Below are positions 1-10,343 of a DNA stretch of 64,000 nt, piece by piece. Positions within the stretch are counted from its first letter, which is position 1. Every line of letters begins with the position of its first letter. Under the pieces are notes generated by a model. It saw nothing but the letters and a program-made list of their open reading frames with translations, searched no databases and was not told the DNA's origin. A program made the position numbers and the translations under genes. The DNA is from Acholoe squamosa. Taxonomy: Eukaryota; Annelida; Polychaeta; Phyllodocida; Polynoidae. The stretch lies in contig OX439040.1 in the NCBI GenBank assembly GCA_949317995.1, forward strand, positions 55,028,089-55,092,088, given 5' to 3'.

Positions 1-1074
1 GCCCCTCATCTTATCACCCCAAGTACTTCTCTATTGTTTTAGGTATGAAGTCAGTTGATAACACTGATAGGGAGACAATGTCCTGATTGACTGAACTATG
101 GTATCAAGCAGAAATTTCAATGATCTTTTGCTTTTTTATTTCAAACATTTTATCTAATCAATGATTACATAGTTAAGGCTATGGATATAGGGAACCCATA
201 GATATAATTTATAGGAAATTAAGTAATTAATTGGCAGGTAGTCAAATTAGACTATGTAAAGAGGCCAAAGGTGGATCTAGCCCCCGACTATATGAGCCAC
301 CTTGATGATCTTCCTATCACTAGCCATGTGCTAGTCCCGTATATAATGTTGTTGTTCTTTTTACCCCTTTTTATCTTGGTTGCTACTGTTTTCCCAAGAA
401 CTAGCTCGCCACTAAATAATACAACCTCTATCGTTGCCAGTTTGGAATAACTTAGATGAGCTAGACAGATATCAATAATTTACCTTCAAAGGCATGTCTA
501 TAGATGCATTTATCAGTGGGAGACGCTGCGCATTGATGAAGTCTACAAATGGCTGATATATCTGGAGGGAAGTACAGCCTACTTACCATGTATGATTGAT
601 AATTAGTACTAACTGACTGCTTTTGTACATATAGGGAGTCAATACATCCCCGACTCCATTTCGCATTGAGAGGGTTGATGGGCCAGTATATTTTATATAT
701 TCAATGGAAACCCCTATTCTGAACATTAAATTTCTGTATATCCAATGTGGGTTGTTCATGACGTCCTGCTATATTGATCTATCGACCTGAAATGATAGGG
801 AAAAGGGTAAAGTGTGTACACACAAGGTACATGCAAATACTATGTCTACATTTCTTAAATAACCGTTGTACACATTGAATAGAGCGCATAAGACGCTCGT
901 GAGCTAAAAGACCTGATACCCAGTTCCCAATTGCTCCCCACCAACCCAGAGTTATATATGAGAAGGGAATATGAGGTACTTGGTTGTTAACTATAAATGC
1001 CCCCTTGGCTCAGGCAGTTTACTATATAGGTAGAACTGCGCAACGTGACTTTATCCATAATGTTCTGATTACAG
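1..1074. other. upstream region of the TRIM-NHL gene
   Basis: AT-rich non-coding DNA with no convincing open frame, RNA gene or clear repeat pair. It presumably holds the promoter and any 5' untranslated exon of the TRIM-NHL gene, but I see no motif that fixes a transcription start. Confidence 0.4.
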
Positions 1075-1163
1075 ATTCCAAGGGACATGCGAGAGTCATC
1101 TACAGTTAACTACCTTCACCTACTAATCTCGACACTATAACCCTGTAGATATCCCAGCCAAAG
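1075..1163 (+). promoter_or_regulatory. probable 5' UTR part of TRIM-NHL exon 1
   Basis: A T-rich tract ending in an AG at 1073-1074 resembles a splice acceptor about 90 bp before the start codon. This suggests the coding exon is preceded by one or more untranslated exons. Inference only; the transcript could equally begin here. Confidence 0.3.
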
Positions 1164-1589
1164 ATGGCGGCTTCTTTCACTCCGTCTGACCTATACGAGG
1201 ACCTCCTCTGCTGTGCCATTTGCTACGAGCCTTTTGACAATGACCGTATACCTAAGGCACTGCCCTGTCTGCATACCTTCTGTGCAGAGTGCCTCCAGAA
1301 CACCATCCATTCACATAAGAGGTGCCACTACAGACAAAGTGGTCAGTCCACCAGTCACTTCCCCTGTCCTATCTGTAAGGACGTCGTCCGCATTCCACAC
1401 AACGGACTGGAGGGTTTCCGAAATGACTTCCGCATCCGCCGGATGTCTGAGGTCCTCAACCAGACTCGGACTTTGCTGAAAATAGAGGCATCTGATGAAG
1501 GTGCAGCTCAAATGGGTGAAGATGAAGGAGAGTCGCCTGAGAGGGAGGCCGATTTGCCAGAGTTGTCTCTGTATATAACAACGTGTGAG
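1164..1589 (+). CDS. TRIM-NHL coding exon 1: start, RING, acidic linker
   Basis: Encodes residues 1-142. The ATG at 1164 has A at -3 and G at +4, and an in-frame TAG lies just upstream at 1146-1148, so this start is well supported. The loop between RING Cys43 and Cys68 is long and rich in His, Ser and Gln. The open frame runs on to 1610, but the exon should end at 1589 (GAG before GTTAGC). Joining there places C141 and C144 in the CxxC needed by B-box 1, which the unspliced frame lacks. Confidence 0.92.
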
Positions 1590-4500
1590 GTTAGCATATC
1601 TTTCTTCTAGATATACGTAAATATCTGGAGATAAATCCAAGCCCATACATATTGCCTATGAACTTTTGAGAATAATCTTATTTACGTTTGTGCAAAAATG
1701 CACGCTACTACAGATCAAGGGAGAGCTGGAAGGATTTGAAGAAGGTTAGAAAAAGCAATTACACATGATTCAGCAACCAATACTGGTACCCATCGTTGAA
1801 TCATGGTTTCGTCCTTAGACTGATAAGCACATAATTCAAGTCAATCTAATTGTGAACTGTTGAAATAATAACATGTATTTCATGTTGAGAACGACAGTTC
1901 GTATAATAAAACGTAAGTATCCAGATTATCGTCGACCTCTGTCTATAAATATTTACAATGAACTGTGATCTTTTCATCAGGTTTGCAGATTCTTCAATAA
2001 GAAGTCGGAGGCCCCTGTGTACTGCCTGGAGTGCAATAAGAGACTGTGTAGAAGCTGCTCAGACAAACACCTTAATACACCAATAGCCCGTGACCACAAG
2101 ATTGTTAATGCCACGGAGGCCTTACCGAGCAACACCACCTGTAAGCTGCACGCTACGGAGCAGCTCAAGTACTTCTGTAGGACCTGCTCACAGACGGTAG
2201 GATTACTGAATTAGGAACGACTCAGTTGTACATGGGTGGGTATACAACCACTCTCTGTGCAAAGAACAACTATCTGTAGTACTACAGTTAGAGGCTGACC
2301 ATCCAACCGCTATCTGTGTAAAAGTAATGCTATCTGTATCAAATTCAGTGTGCCAAATAACTGTTATTGATAGCAAAGACACATTAGATTTCCCCTTACA
2401 TAAAGTATATAAATATTGCTTGTGTGCCTTAACATATTGTTGGAAAAGTTTCTACAGATAGCAATAATTTACACAGATAGTGGTTGGATGGTTGATACAG
2501 ATAATGTTCATTTTTATACAGATAGTGGTTGGATGGTCAACCTCTATGTGTAGTACCTCAGATAGCGGTCGGTTACACAGATAGTGGTTGTACATTGGGC
2601 GAAATGGAGAAAGATATGCTTGCTCACATCAAATATTAAGCATCTTGAGGATTTTCGAAACCTGCTCAACTCTAATGTAACCGGATGGGGAGTCTTTCTT
2701 GGGTAGAAAATATGCATGTGACATGTCTATCAAGAATGTAATGTCATGAGGGCGTTCCATAAAGAATTGTTTGAAATAACAAATAAGAATGAAATAAGAA
2801 GTAGAATATCGATTTCTCATAAAAACGGGCTCACTTCTACCAATTTGGTTGGGCATCATAGATTATTCCATGATTGACATAACTTACGTTGGGAGCGCCT
2901 CCAAATGCAGGAATGAGGCCTTACTTCATCTATTTCACGCTATTTCAAATTGAAATAACGGTTCATGGAACAATAAAATGATTAAATAAATTTATTTCAA
3001 AATGAAGTAAAGTTTATGGGACCCTAGCCTGATTGTACAGTTTACCATTTTATTTAGCAGGCCTAGATAGGAAGGGAGTAATGTTGTGACATATTTTGCT
3101 TTAGATCTGTATGACGTGCACGTTAACAGAGGACCACGTAGGACATGACGTCACCATGCTGTCAGAGCAAAGTGAACATGTCAAGAAGAACCTCGAGGTC
3201 CTCGTGAAAAGCTGTCTGGATAAGATACCACAGGTATATACCCCATCCTTATTATGCTGGGCCTAATAATTGTAGATTAGCCTAGAACTAACCAATGCGG
3301 CCAGGGGCATAGGAAGGGGGGGCAGGGGGCCTGCTCCCCCCCTCCAATCACAAAGGAGGGGGGGTGAATATGTCTGGGCCCCCCAAAATTTGCCAAAACC
3401 ACCAGATACCCAAGAATCCAAAAATTTATCATTCAAATTAGATCAATGTTGTGATGAGAAGTGGAAAATTGGACACTGGGCTCCCCCAATGAAGACTTGC
3501 TTCCTACGCCTCTGAATGCGTTCAATGCAATTAACTGCCAAGAGCATCAATAGTCAATGGATACTCTTAACTGTATTGTAGTGTTTCCCCACTGTTTCAG
3601 AGTGATATCTATATTTCCCAATAGTCAATGAGGGGGGACACCAAGACCCCCCCCCCACTCCTCCTCCTCCTCGTTCTCAAATCCTTAGATCTGTCACTGC
3701 TAACTCACTAAATGATGTATTTCTGATCTTTTTCCATAAAAGAAGTGTTCCATACTTCTACTTACTGAGTTCGCATTTTGTACATACTTTGATGTTGACA
3801 GAAGCAGAAGGAATTCCTTATTCAAGTTATTTATTTGTTCGTAGATCCCCCTACAAGTAGCATTGTTTTCAACTTCAAATTGTCTCTATAGGTTAAGACA
3901 AAAAAACACCCCTATTTGATAAATTCATAACTTTTTCTGGACAGCTCGAGTCACGGAAGGCTGGTTTTGAGGAAGTTGAGAAGCGCTTGGCAGTGAAGGA
4001 GCAGCTCGCCCAAAGGGCCGTCATCTCCCGGACACTTGAGGAAATCACCAGGGCAAAGACTAATCAGACAAGGATGGAATCAGAGCTCAGGTCTATATGT
4101 AACAAGAAGTATAAGGTGAGTACTTTTAATGTAAATCATTGGCTAACTTTGAGGACCATGCAAGTTTGTTGGTGAACCAAAGAGATTCACATTATAACCC
4201 TATAACTTTCATTGATAGCTCTGAATACCCTATACCTTTCATTGATAGGCCTTCAATCGAGGCAGTGCGACTTTTGAAATACATGTAGAAGAAGAACCTG
4301 TAAATAAAATGTACATATGTCCCTGCCCACCCACTCCGAGATGGACGTGTCATTTACGTTTTTCTGAACCTGCTGTTTTTATGTGTCTGTAACAGGAGCT
4401 GCAGGCACGCAGGGAGACCATGGATGACAGCATACGGGACATGCAGGAGTTATGTGACTTCACCAGGACGGTTATACAACGAGGACAGGACTTACAGGTA

Positions 4501-6162
4501 GCGTGCCACTTAAAATTTTTGAAACTGGCTCAGCCTGAAGCATTTGGTGCATTGAACTTAAACCGACAGCCTTAGGGAGTGGTCATTATTTATCAACAGG
4601 GGGGTGGTGGGTTTGAGGGGGGGGTGTAAAAATTTCAGACCCCTCTCAGGGTGGCTAAAAAAATTTGACCCCTCTTGAGGGGAGCCTAAAAGAATGTACC
4701 CTCTTTTTAGCCAAAAAGCCCGCGCACTACTATAGATCAAAGAGGGGCACGAAAATTCTCCACGCCTCCGACGCAGTGGGTGCAAAAAAATTTTGCCTAC
4801 CATCACATCCACGCTAAAACCCACCACCCCCCGTTCATAAATAATGACCACTCCCTTAGCAGAGGCATATATATGTTCTCAAAAGGTTCTCAAAAAGTGC
4901 CAGTCTTGAATAAACGCTGGGGGTAAGGGGTATTTAAATGAAACTTAAACACCAAAAACAGTATTCAAATAAGGGTAGGGGATAGGGGGTTTCCTGAAAT
5001 CTCTAGGGGCCGGGATACTTAGGCTGAACAGCCCATCATAATCACTTTCAATTTGATTTTCTCGCTATGAGCCTTATCAACATTGCCAATGTATCAGTCT
5101 GTTTTGTGACAGGTGGTAGGTGCTCATTCCGAAGTGTCTGAAAAGTTGACTAAAATGATGACCGCCTCTGTCCCATCTCCGCCAGACGTCGCCACCTTCA
5201 CTCACCTCTCAAAGTATGATGCTCTCGCTGAGGCAGCTTCGATGTCAGAAGAAGAAGACGAAGAGTCGGCCATTACACAGTCCGCCATCTTGGCTGAAAT
5301 AAAGAGTGTTGTTGTTCAGATGCGACTCTTTTCTCAAGGACGACTTGACATCAAAGTAGAGCCTGTCAAGGTCATTGGTAAAAAGGGTAGTTCTGATGGG
5401 GAGTTTAACTTTCCATCGGCTGTAGCCGTGTTACCTAATGGGGACCTGGCTGTGGCTGATATGCACAACAATAGAGTTCAGATCTTTGACATCAATGGAA
5501 ACTTCAAGAGGAAGTTTGGACATGAAGGTTTCAAGCCTTGTGGTATAGCTGTCACAAAGGATGGCAATATTGCTGTCACCGACTGTAAATCACATGTCAA
5601 CTGCATCAAAATATTCACACCCGAGGGAGACAGAAAAAAGCAACTTGGTTTGGGTGAGTTTGACTACCCCTTTTCTCTGGCAGTTGACAGTAAAGGCCAT
5701 TTTGTGGTGTCAGACCCTGCTGTCAGCCAGATTACCATACTTAATACTAATGGTACGGTCAAATCAAAGTTTCCTACCAAATCTAAGTTCACCTTCTACC
5801 TAGCAGTAAACAGTAAGGATGAGATCCTTGTGTCTGATTGGTATCATCATCATGTGAAGGTATTTCACCAAACTGGCAGGTTACTCCGAACAATCGGAAC
5901 CAAAGGCAGCGACGATGGACAGCTCTTGATCCCACTGGGTATTGCTTGTGACCAGAAGGACAATGTAATTATACTGGACTGTAAATGTGAAAGGGTTAGC
6001 ATGTTCAATAGTGAGGGTAATTTTCTTCGTCATCTTATCGGGAAGAACGAGGGCATCGGGCACTCGCGAGCTATGGCATTATCTCATGATGGTCATTTAG
6101 TCATCACCCATGGTGACAACAAAAGGGATATACCAAATGAAGTAAGGGTCTACCAGATGTGA
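1164..6162 (+). CDS. TRIM-NHL E3 ubiquitin ligase, six coding exons, 697 aa
   Basis: Joined model: 1164-1589, 1981-2196, 3105-3233, 3945-4115, 4396-4497, 5113-6162. Every intron is GT-AG and phase 0. Seen in the protein: a C3HC4 RING (C17, C20, C35, H37, C40, C43, C68, C71); B-box 1 (C141, C144, C157, C160, C165, C168, H172, H181); B-box 2 (C196, H199, C208, C211, C216, C219, H225, H228); a charged coiled-coil-like stretch at about 234-365; an acidic linker; and six NHL repeats at about 434-697 that should close a beta-propeller. Family knowledge: TRIM-NHL proteins are cytoplasmic RING ubiquitin ligases that dimerise through the coiled coil and use the NHL propeller to bind RNA or protein. 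No filamin domain separates coiled coil from NHL, so it resembles the TRIM32/TRIM56-like or invertebrate-expanded class more than TRIM2/3/71. Ligase activity and substrate are inferred only. Confidence 0.93.
1981..2196 (+). CDS. TRIM-NHL coding exon 2: B-box 1 and first half of B-box 2
   Basis: Encodes residues 143-214. The acceptor AG is at 1979-1980 after a T-rich tract; the donor GTAGGA starts at 2197. The CLEC, CRSC and following His complete B-box 1. The C-x2-H-x8-C-x2-C pattern opens B-box 2, which the next exon finishes. Confidence 0.92.
2225..2600. repeat. foldback element in TRIM-NHL intron 2
   Basis: The two ends are inverted copies of each other over roughly 90 bp. The left arm contains GACCATCCAACCGCTATCTG and the right arm carries its near-complement; the hexamer CTATCT and its complement recur throughout. 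This is a non-autonomous inverted-repeat element, inserted with no visible effect on the flanking splice sites. The rest of intron 2 (to 3104) is featureless and AT-rich. Confidence 0.65.
3105..3233 (+). CDS. TRIM-NHL coding exon 3: end of B-box 2, start of coiled coil
   Basis: Encodes residues 215-257, too short to stand out as an open frame by itself. The acceptor AG is at 3103-3104 and the donor GTATAT starts at 3234. The exon begins ICMTC and continues with two His that complete the B-box 2 zinc ligands, then enters a charged helix. Its phase and domain fit confirm it. Confidence 0.9.
3302..3514. mobile_element. CAGGGGC-ended MITE, copy 1 (TRIM-NHL intron 3)
   Basis: It begins CAGGGGCATAGGAA and ends TTCCTACGCCTCTG, an imperfect terminal inverted repeat. 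Related copies are at 11162-11511 and 53734-54042. AATGCG occurs on both sides but offset by two bases on the left, so the target duplication is less clean here than in the other copies. Inside are long G and C runs, a conserved AATCA-AAGGAGG block and a TGCTTCCTACGCC end. The remainder of intron 3 has a C-rich tract near 3645 and no other feature. Confidence 0.75.
3945..4115 (+). CDS. TRIM-NHL coding exon 4: coiled coil
   Basis: Encodes residues 258-314. The acceptor AG is at 3943-3944 and the donor GTGAGT starts at 4116. The peptide is rich in Glu, Lys, Arg, Leu and Ile, as expected for the TRIM coiled coil that drives antiparallel dimerisation. Confidence 0.9.
4396..4497 (+). CDS. TRIM-NHL coding exon 5: coiled coil
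   Basis: Encodes residues 315-348 (34 codons, with no in-frame start of its own, so easy to miss). The acceptor AG is at 4394-4395 and the donor GTAGCG starts at 4498. It opens ELQARRETMDDSIRDMQE, clearly helical and heptad-like, and joins in phase to exons 4 and 6. Confidence 0.88.
4575..4855. mobile_element. PIF/Harbinger-like MITE, copy 1 (TRIM-NHL intron 5)
   Basis: Terminal inverted repeats start GGGAGTGGTCATTATTTATC on both strands. TTA flanks both ends (4572-4574 and 4856-4858), the 3-bp TWA duplication typical of PIF/Harbinger. The interior is G-rich, with repeated GAGGGG-CTAAAAA units and no coding capacity. Intact or nearly intact relatives are at 16649, 25268 and 41653. Confidence 0.82.
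5113..6162 (+). CDS. TRIM-NHL coding exon 6: linker and six-blade NHL propeller, stop
   Basis: Encodes residues 349-697, ending in TGA at 6160-6162. The acceptor AG is at 5111-5112; the first codon is GTG (Val), not a start. After the last helix and an acidic Ser/Glu stretch, six NHL units follow, each with a Gly-rich turn, a hydrophobic AVAV/IAVT-like strand, a D-G or N-G turn and an ADxxNNRVQIFD-like strand. The first unit matches the family best; units 3, 4 and 6 are more divergent. The repeat count equals that of six-bladed NHL propellers. Confidence 0.95.
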   Translation: MVGAHSEVSEKLTKMMTASVPSPPDVATFTHLSKYDALAEAASMSEEEDEESAITQSAILAEIKSVVVQMRLFSQGRLDIKVEPVKVIGKKGSSDGEFNFPSAVAVLPNGDLAVADMHNNRVQIFDINGNFKRKFGHEGFKPCGIAVTKDGNIAVTDCKSHVNCIKIFTPEGDRKKQLGLGEFDYPFSLAVDSKGHFVVSDPAVSQITILNTNGTVKSKFPTKSKFTFYLAVNSKDEILVSDWYHHHVKVFHQTGRLLRTIGTKGSDDGQLLIPLGIACDQKDNVIILDCKCERVSMFNSEGNFLRHLIGKNEGIGHSRAMALSHDGHLVITHGDNKRDIPNEVRVYQM

Positions 6163-6815
6163 TCCAATATGTTCCATGATAATATCGGACTAAGACAATG
6201 GGTCCATCTCTCCGCCATATATGTATATTTTACAAGCACCTTTATAAGAATATCATACTACCATGCAGTTAAGGGCCGTCCATCTATTTTCCGGTTTTGT
6301 AGTTGGTTTAATTGAGCTACATGGCTGTGTATGACACCCCTCCATGGGTTATGATTATACTACATGGCACTAACACTGAGAAATAGATTATAAATCAAAG
6401 ACTGTAAAGTGTCAATGTGAAAGCAGCATTTTCCTTTCCTTCTAGTCAAGCAATTTGTATAACGGTTTAAATAAGTGAAAATCAGCAGCACGGTTAGAGC
6501 AGATAATTCATTCCATTGACTTTAACAAATTGAAAGGTTTTATTAATTTCTTATTAATAAGACCATGTGTGTTTTAGGCAATAGAGAGATGTGATACCAT
6601 GCATCGACAAAACCATGTTAAACTACAGTGATGCTTTGCTTTCGAGTGTCTTCTCCTTCTTCATAAAGAGTGAACATCTGTGATATATGGCAAAGTCCTG
6701 TTGTTCTAAAATGAAACCAGTTTGTCATGTTACACATTTTCTTTGTGTGTAAGCATTGACAGCTTGTCTATTCATATTGACATCCCCTTAAATAAAATAC
6801 TGTGAATTATATCCC
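6163..6815 (+). other. TRIM-NHL 3' UTR with polyadenylation signal
   Basis: A canonical AATAAA lies at 6791-6796, about 630 bp after the stop codon, in AT-rich DNA with no intervening repeat. This is the first convincing polyadenylation hexamer and the likely 3' end. Confidence 0.5.
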
Positions 6816-7017
6816 GTTCTTAGTGGCATTCCTCTTTTCTCTTCAAGACATACCTTGGTACATTGTATTGTGCTTCAGATAAAAATTGGCAGGTTCCTGA
6901 AAAGACTGATGCTCTGAATCAGAATACCATTGAAACACTGTGGTCATTATCAAATTAGTTCAGAGAGTTATGTGGCCGAAGAGTGAGTCAACCGACATAT
7001 CGAGACTTAACTACTAC

Positions 7018-7282
7018 AGGAGGCCATTTCTCAATGTACTACGACTGCACACAGCCACTACAATTTAAAAATGCCAAGAATAAGCCAGGCTATCGTAGGA
7101 ACTGCCCTATGACTGCTCACTACGATTAGCAGCTATGCAGTAATTATATAAGGTTTAGTAGGGCAGTCGTACTGGTGCAGACATTAAGGACTACTAGTTC
7201 ATGGTGCTGTTAAGGCCAAATTATTAGGTTCTCACTACAATTTAAGGGACAGCAGTCGTAGTGTGTTAAGAAATAGCCTCCA
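7018..7282. repeat. GGAGGCC foldback element, copy 1
   Basis: The left end reads GGAGGCCATTTCTCAATGTA followed by CTACGACTGC. The right end is the inverse, with GCAGTCGTAG and then AAGAAATAGCCTCC. Two more TACGACTGC-type blocks lie inside in inverted order. The same family occurs at 11089-11701 and 14959-15206, with a partial copy near 48123. No coding capacity. Confidence 0.72.
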
Positions 7283-7373
7283 GACACATGGGGCTAATAT
7301 TTGTCTTTGTGGGTTGGGGTGCATCCGAGGTGGAAATGTGATATTGGTCCATGTCTGACTTAAACCCAGTCTG

Positions 7374-7467
7374 AATACCTATAGTCCACTGGGCCTCTTC
7401 AGCCAATTTTGGCCATACATTTCCTACACCAAAGTCGGCCGAAGAGACCCAGTGGACTATAGGTATT
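7374..7467. repeat. 94-bp hairpin
   Basis: AATACCTATAGTCCACTGGG at the left is mirrored by CCCAGTGGACTATAGGTATT at the right, and the arms continue as CCTCTTC / GAAGAGA. It can form a stem of nearly 40 bp and is probably a very short foldback element. Confidence 0.6.
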
Positions 7468-7947
7468 ATGAAGTTATTGGCATTCTAGTTATTGGATGAT
7501 CCATGATGCATTTGTTTGCAAAGAATATGTCGAGCTATATTCAAACGATATGCAAACATATCACGATTTATTTCATGAGCTCAGCCCTGGACATTTCAGT
7601 TAACATTAAGGCAAATGATCTACACTGCTATATTATCACATGGGACAAGAAGGCATAACAACATTCCTTATGCCATTGCATGCGGCATGCTTGTTATCAG
7701 ATTCTACGACATCTTGATTTTCAACAATGAAACCCCTCTCACCCTCAAAATATCAGACAACAATGAGGAAACAATGAGAAGCAATATATGGAAAGCAAGA
7801 TAAATCATGTGTGTACTTTGAATAATGCACCAAACGAACTACGTTTATCCTAGCTTATTACACGATTTCTGTGACTCACAGTGCTTTTCCTGGATATCCC
7901 AGTTCTGATATTCCTGCATATTGTGCGACCCCTTATGAGCAGATCCC

Positions 7948-8010
7948 AGGTGGATATCAGCACTCTCTGAGGTGGATATCAGCACTCTCTGAGGTGGATA
8001 TCAGCACTCC
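7948..8010. repeat. 22-bp tandem repeat, about 3 copies
   Basis: The unit AGGTGGATATCAGCACTCTC plus TG starts at 7948, 7970 and 7992, with the last copy shortened. A short stretch of CATGTCACATG repeats follows to about 8042. Confidence 0.75.
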
Positions 8011-8061
8011 TTCTCCATGTCACATGTCATATGTCACATGTTAAAACCCACGAAATTTTCC

Positions 8062-8134
8062 AGGCCAGGGTAGGGATCGAACCTGCAGTCTCACATCCCA
8101 AATCCAACTCCCTATGCACTGCGCCACAGGGACT
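8062..8134 (-). repeat. tRNA-like sequence (probable SINE head or tRNA pseudogene)
   Basis: On the minus strand there is a Pol III box A (TGGCGCAGTGC, plus positions 8116-8126) and a near-consensus box B (GGTTCGATCCC, plus positions 8073-8083) at tRNA spacing. The flanks give only weak acceptor pairing and no convincing anticodon stem, so a tRNA-derived SINE head or dead tRNA copy is more likely than a working gene. Confidence 0.5.
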
Positions 8135-8261
8135 GACGAGAGGTGGTTGGCTAGAACTAAACCAAACAAAGGAATCCTAGCCGGGCGCCGAGGCGTTCGT
8201 GTATACATAACCAAAGGACGCATTCAAATCAATCCAAGCCGAGACGCCCGCTGAAGGAGGA

Positions 8262-8336
8262 GACGCGGTGGTCTAGCGGTTAGCACGTCGCGCTCAGCCG
8301 TCAGAGGTACATGGATCGCGTCCCGGTCTGGGTGCA
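8262..8336 (+). repeat. second tRNA-like sequence, opposite orientation
   Basis: A box A-like TGGTCTAGCGG (8269-8279) and a degenerate box B (GGATCGCGTCC, 8313-8323) sit at tRNA spacing inside a GC-rich segment. The box B has lost the TTCGA core, which argues for a decayed or SINE-derived copy. It leads directly into the GC-rich tandem repeat that follows. Confidence 0.4.
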
Positions 8337-8339
8337 TCT

Positions 8340-8560
8340 TTTTTCGCCGTGTGCGCTGTAGCTGTCCGCTGGCGGGCGATGAGGTGTATTATACACAAAC
8401 ATAGCCGCGAGAAGCTTTTTTCGCCGTGTGCGCTGTCGCTGTCCGCTGCCGGGCGAGGAGGTGTATTTTATACACAAACATAGCCGCGAGACACGTCTTT
8501 TTTCGCCGTGTGCCCTGCCGCTGTCCGCTGCCAGGCGAGGAGGTGTATGTACACTATGGT
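8340..8560. repeat. GC-rich tandem repeat, about 80 bp x 3
   Basis: Three units begin TCGCCGTGTGCGCTG at 8344, 8421 and 8503, each followed by GCTGTCCGCTG and a GGCGAGGAGGTGTAT-like block. Base composition is far more GC-rich than the surroundings. It follows the second tRNA-like sequence and may be the tail of the same composite element. Confidence 0.7.
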
Positions 8561-8654
8561 GGCTGGCTTCGCGTCCCGGGGAAGGATTTTTGTTTTCAAC
8601 TTGTTTTTATTGATATTTTATTGATTATTTATTGATTTTTTATTGATTAATCGT

Positions 8655-8802
8655 GTAATAAACTTAGTAAGGTATGGGCTAACAGGCACCTCATGGCATG
8701 TATCGTAGGATATCAAACTCGTGGCCTACGGCCACTCGTTCGATATCCTACGATACATGCCATTCGGTGCCTGTTAGCCCATACATTACTTAGTTAATGT
8801 GA
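8655..8802. repeat. long near-perfect palindrome
   Basis: The arms run from 8655 to the centre near 8728 and back to 8802. GTATGGGCTAACAGGCACC at the left is mirrored by GGTGCCTGTTAGCCCATAC at the right, and the inner part (GTATCGTAGGATATC) is also mirrored. A stem of over 60 bp with few mismatches implies a recently inserted foldback element. Confidence 0.75.
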
Positions 8803-8830
8803 AACTATATATGTCACTAATATGAATATA

Positions 8831-9315
8831 TTAAAGCTGGTATAAAATCTGGTATAGCCTTTTCTTATATGTATTTCACAGAATTGTATACCCCTCCCTA
8901 TGTAATAGGGTGCAATTTATTCTGGTAATAGCTGGCCCATTATATGCACAATACAGGACATCAGTTTGGCCTTTTGGTGGGGAGGGAAACCTCTTGGTTA
9001 ATTGGTAATAGTCTCAGCCTCCAGGTGGCAGCACTTACTTGCCGGCTCCCCTGCCACACATCTAAATCAAAGTAACCACCAATAGGTATTACAACTTGGC
9101 TGTATGGCTTCAGATGACGCCACGGTGCAGGTGCAATCAAGACTGGATAAAATGATGGAAACATTTTATTTCCACACAGATATAAGCTTAGATTTAGCAT
9201 GGTTAGAACTTATGAAATAGATTGAGATTTCACCAGAACACTGTAACAAGTACTGTGATGATAGACATGTAGAAAGTGGAAGATCCATATATTTGAGATC
9301 TTGCTGCAGCTTTAA
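8831..9315. mobile_element. 485-bp TTAA-ended element, copy 1
   Basis: It starts TTAAAGCTGGTATAAAATC and ends GCTGCAGCTTTAA. The ends are a short inverted repeat bounded by TTAA, which could be a TTAA target duplication. The same element lies inverted at 17985-18452, with high similarity throughout, and there is a partial copy near 35340-35490. An open frame on the minus strand (8961-9200) has a stop codon in the second copy, so it is not evidence of a protein. Confidence 0.72.
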
Positions 9316-9688
9316 GTGCAATATCGGAATATGTGCAGTTTCGGAACTTTTCTATATCAATTGAAATTATTATGAACCATGCCAATAGACTGACTTAAAA
9401 TTGTCTCAAAATGTTAAAGTGAGATTTACCCACACATTACTACATGTTATGGGTATGCCCTGACATGTCAGAGGTGCAATGGCATTAATGGGAGGCCCCA
9501 AAATATCACACCTAGGCATAGGTGTGAACAAAGCTGAAGGATCGAAGGATTCATGGGGATTTATATGCTGAAAATGGCAAATATAATTTTTTATTTATCA
9601 TAAGTGAACCTTTCATGGAACTATACCTACTAGTAGTCAGGAAAGTATGGTTCATCTGAAAGTAATTTTCATATATTCATACCTTATT

Positions 9689-9939
9689 TTAACCCTGTAA
9701 AGGCCGCTGATTCACAAGTGTATCATGCTCATTGATTTTCATATTGCACCAATGAAGTGCTGGCAAGCAGACTTGCTGCATTGGTGCATCATGCCGACCA
9801 TCTGGAACTGTATCAACCCCACTGGGTTGTCATGATGCATGAATACAGCCCTGGTAAGTTACTTGCCAGGGCTGCATTATTGAATCATGACAACCAGTGG
9901 GCATGATACATTAATGCATCAGCTGCCCTTAAGGGTTAA
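9689..9939. repeat. TTAACCCT foldback element with inner hairpin
   Basis: The outer ends TTAACCCTGTAAAGG and its inverse AAGGGTTAA match imperfectly. Inside, CCCACTGGGTTGTCATGATG is mirrored near 9890-9901, and the inner CAGCCCTGG / CCAGGGCTG arms make a strong hairpin at about 9818-9901. No coding capacity. Confidence 0.6.
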
Positions 9940-10013
9940 GGGTTTGAGGCTATATTTTAGTTTACTGATTTGAAATAACACCAAGATACCTCATCAAAAA
10001 TGTACATTGCTAT

Positions 10014-10343
10014 AGAGTCTCCACCTGTTGCAAATCACGGGCCTTATCTCGTGCTTTCACGGAGCTCTCAGTCAGGTTCCATACATTTTTCTCTCTCTGT
10101 GATGTCTACCGCTATGGCCTCTAACAAATAACCCATGCATTTCTCATTTCATGTCTGCATACATTTGGGTGTAGAATGACTTTTTCTAGTACATATATAT
10201 CAGATGATTCTTAGATATGTGTGTTAATTGAGCTATGGGAGTGAAAAGTAGACATCACAAAGAGGGACAAATCCATGGAACCTGACTGAGGACTGCGTGA
10301 ATCCACAAGATAAGGTACAGGATTTGCAACCGGTGGAGACTCT
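10014..10343. repeat. 330-bp foldback element
   Basis: AGAGTCTCCACCTGTTGCAA at the left end is inverted at the right end, where it differs by one base. The arms stay similar for about 95 bp, through the CAGTCAGGTTCCAT and GTGATGTCTAC blocks. The centre is unique AT-rich sequence. No target duplication is obvious. Confidence 0.7.

Noticed and set aside
1311-1646. 111-aa minus-strand frame over TRIM-NHL exon 1
   Set aside because: Shadow of the RING-coding strand; no domain of its own.
8961-9200. Conserved frame within the TTAA-ended element as a small protein
   Set aside because: The second copy at 17985 has an in-frame stop, and conservation is equal outside the frame, so it reflects shared ancestry of the element.
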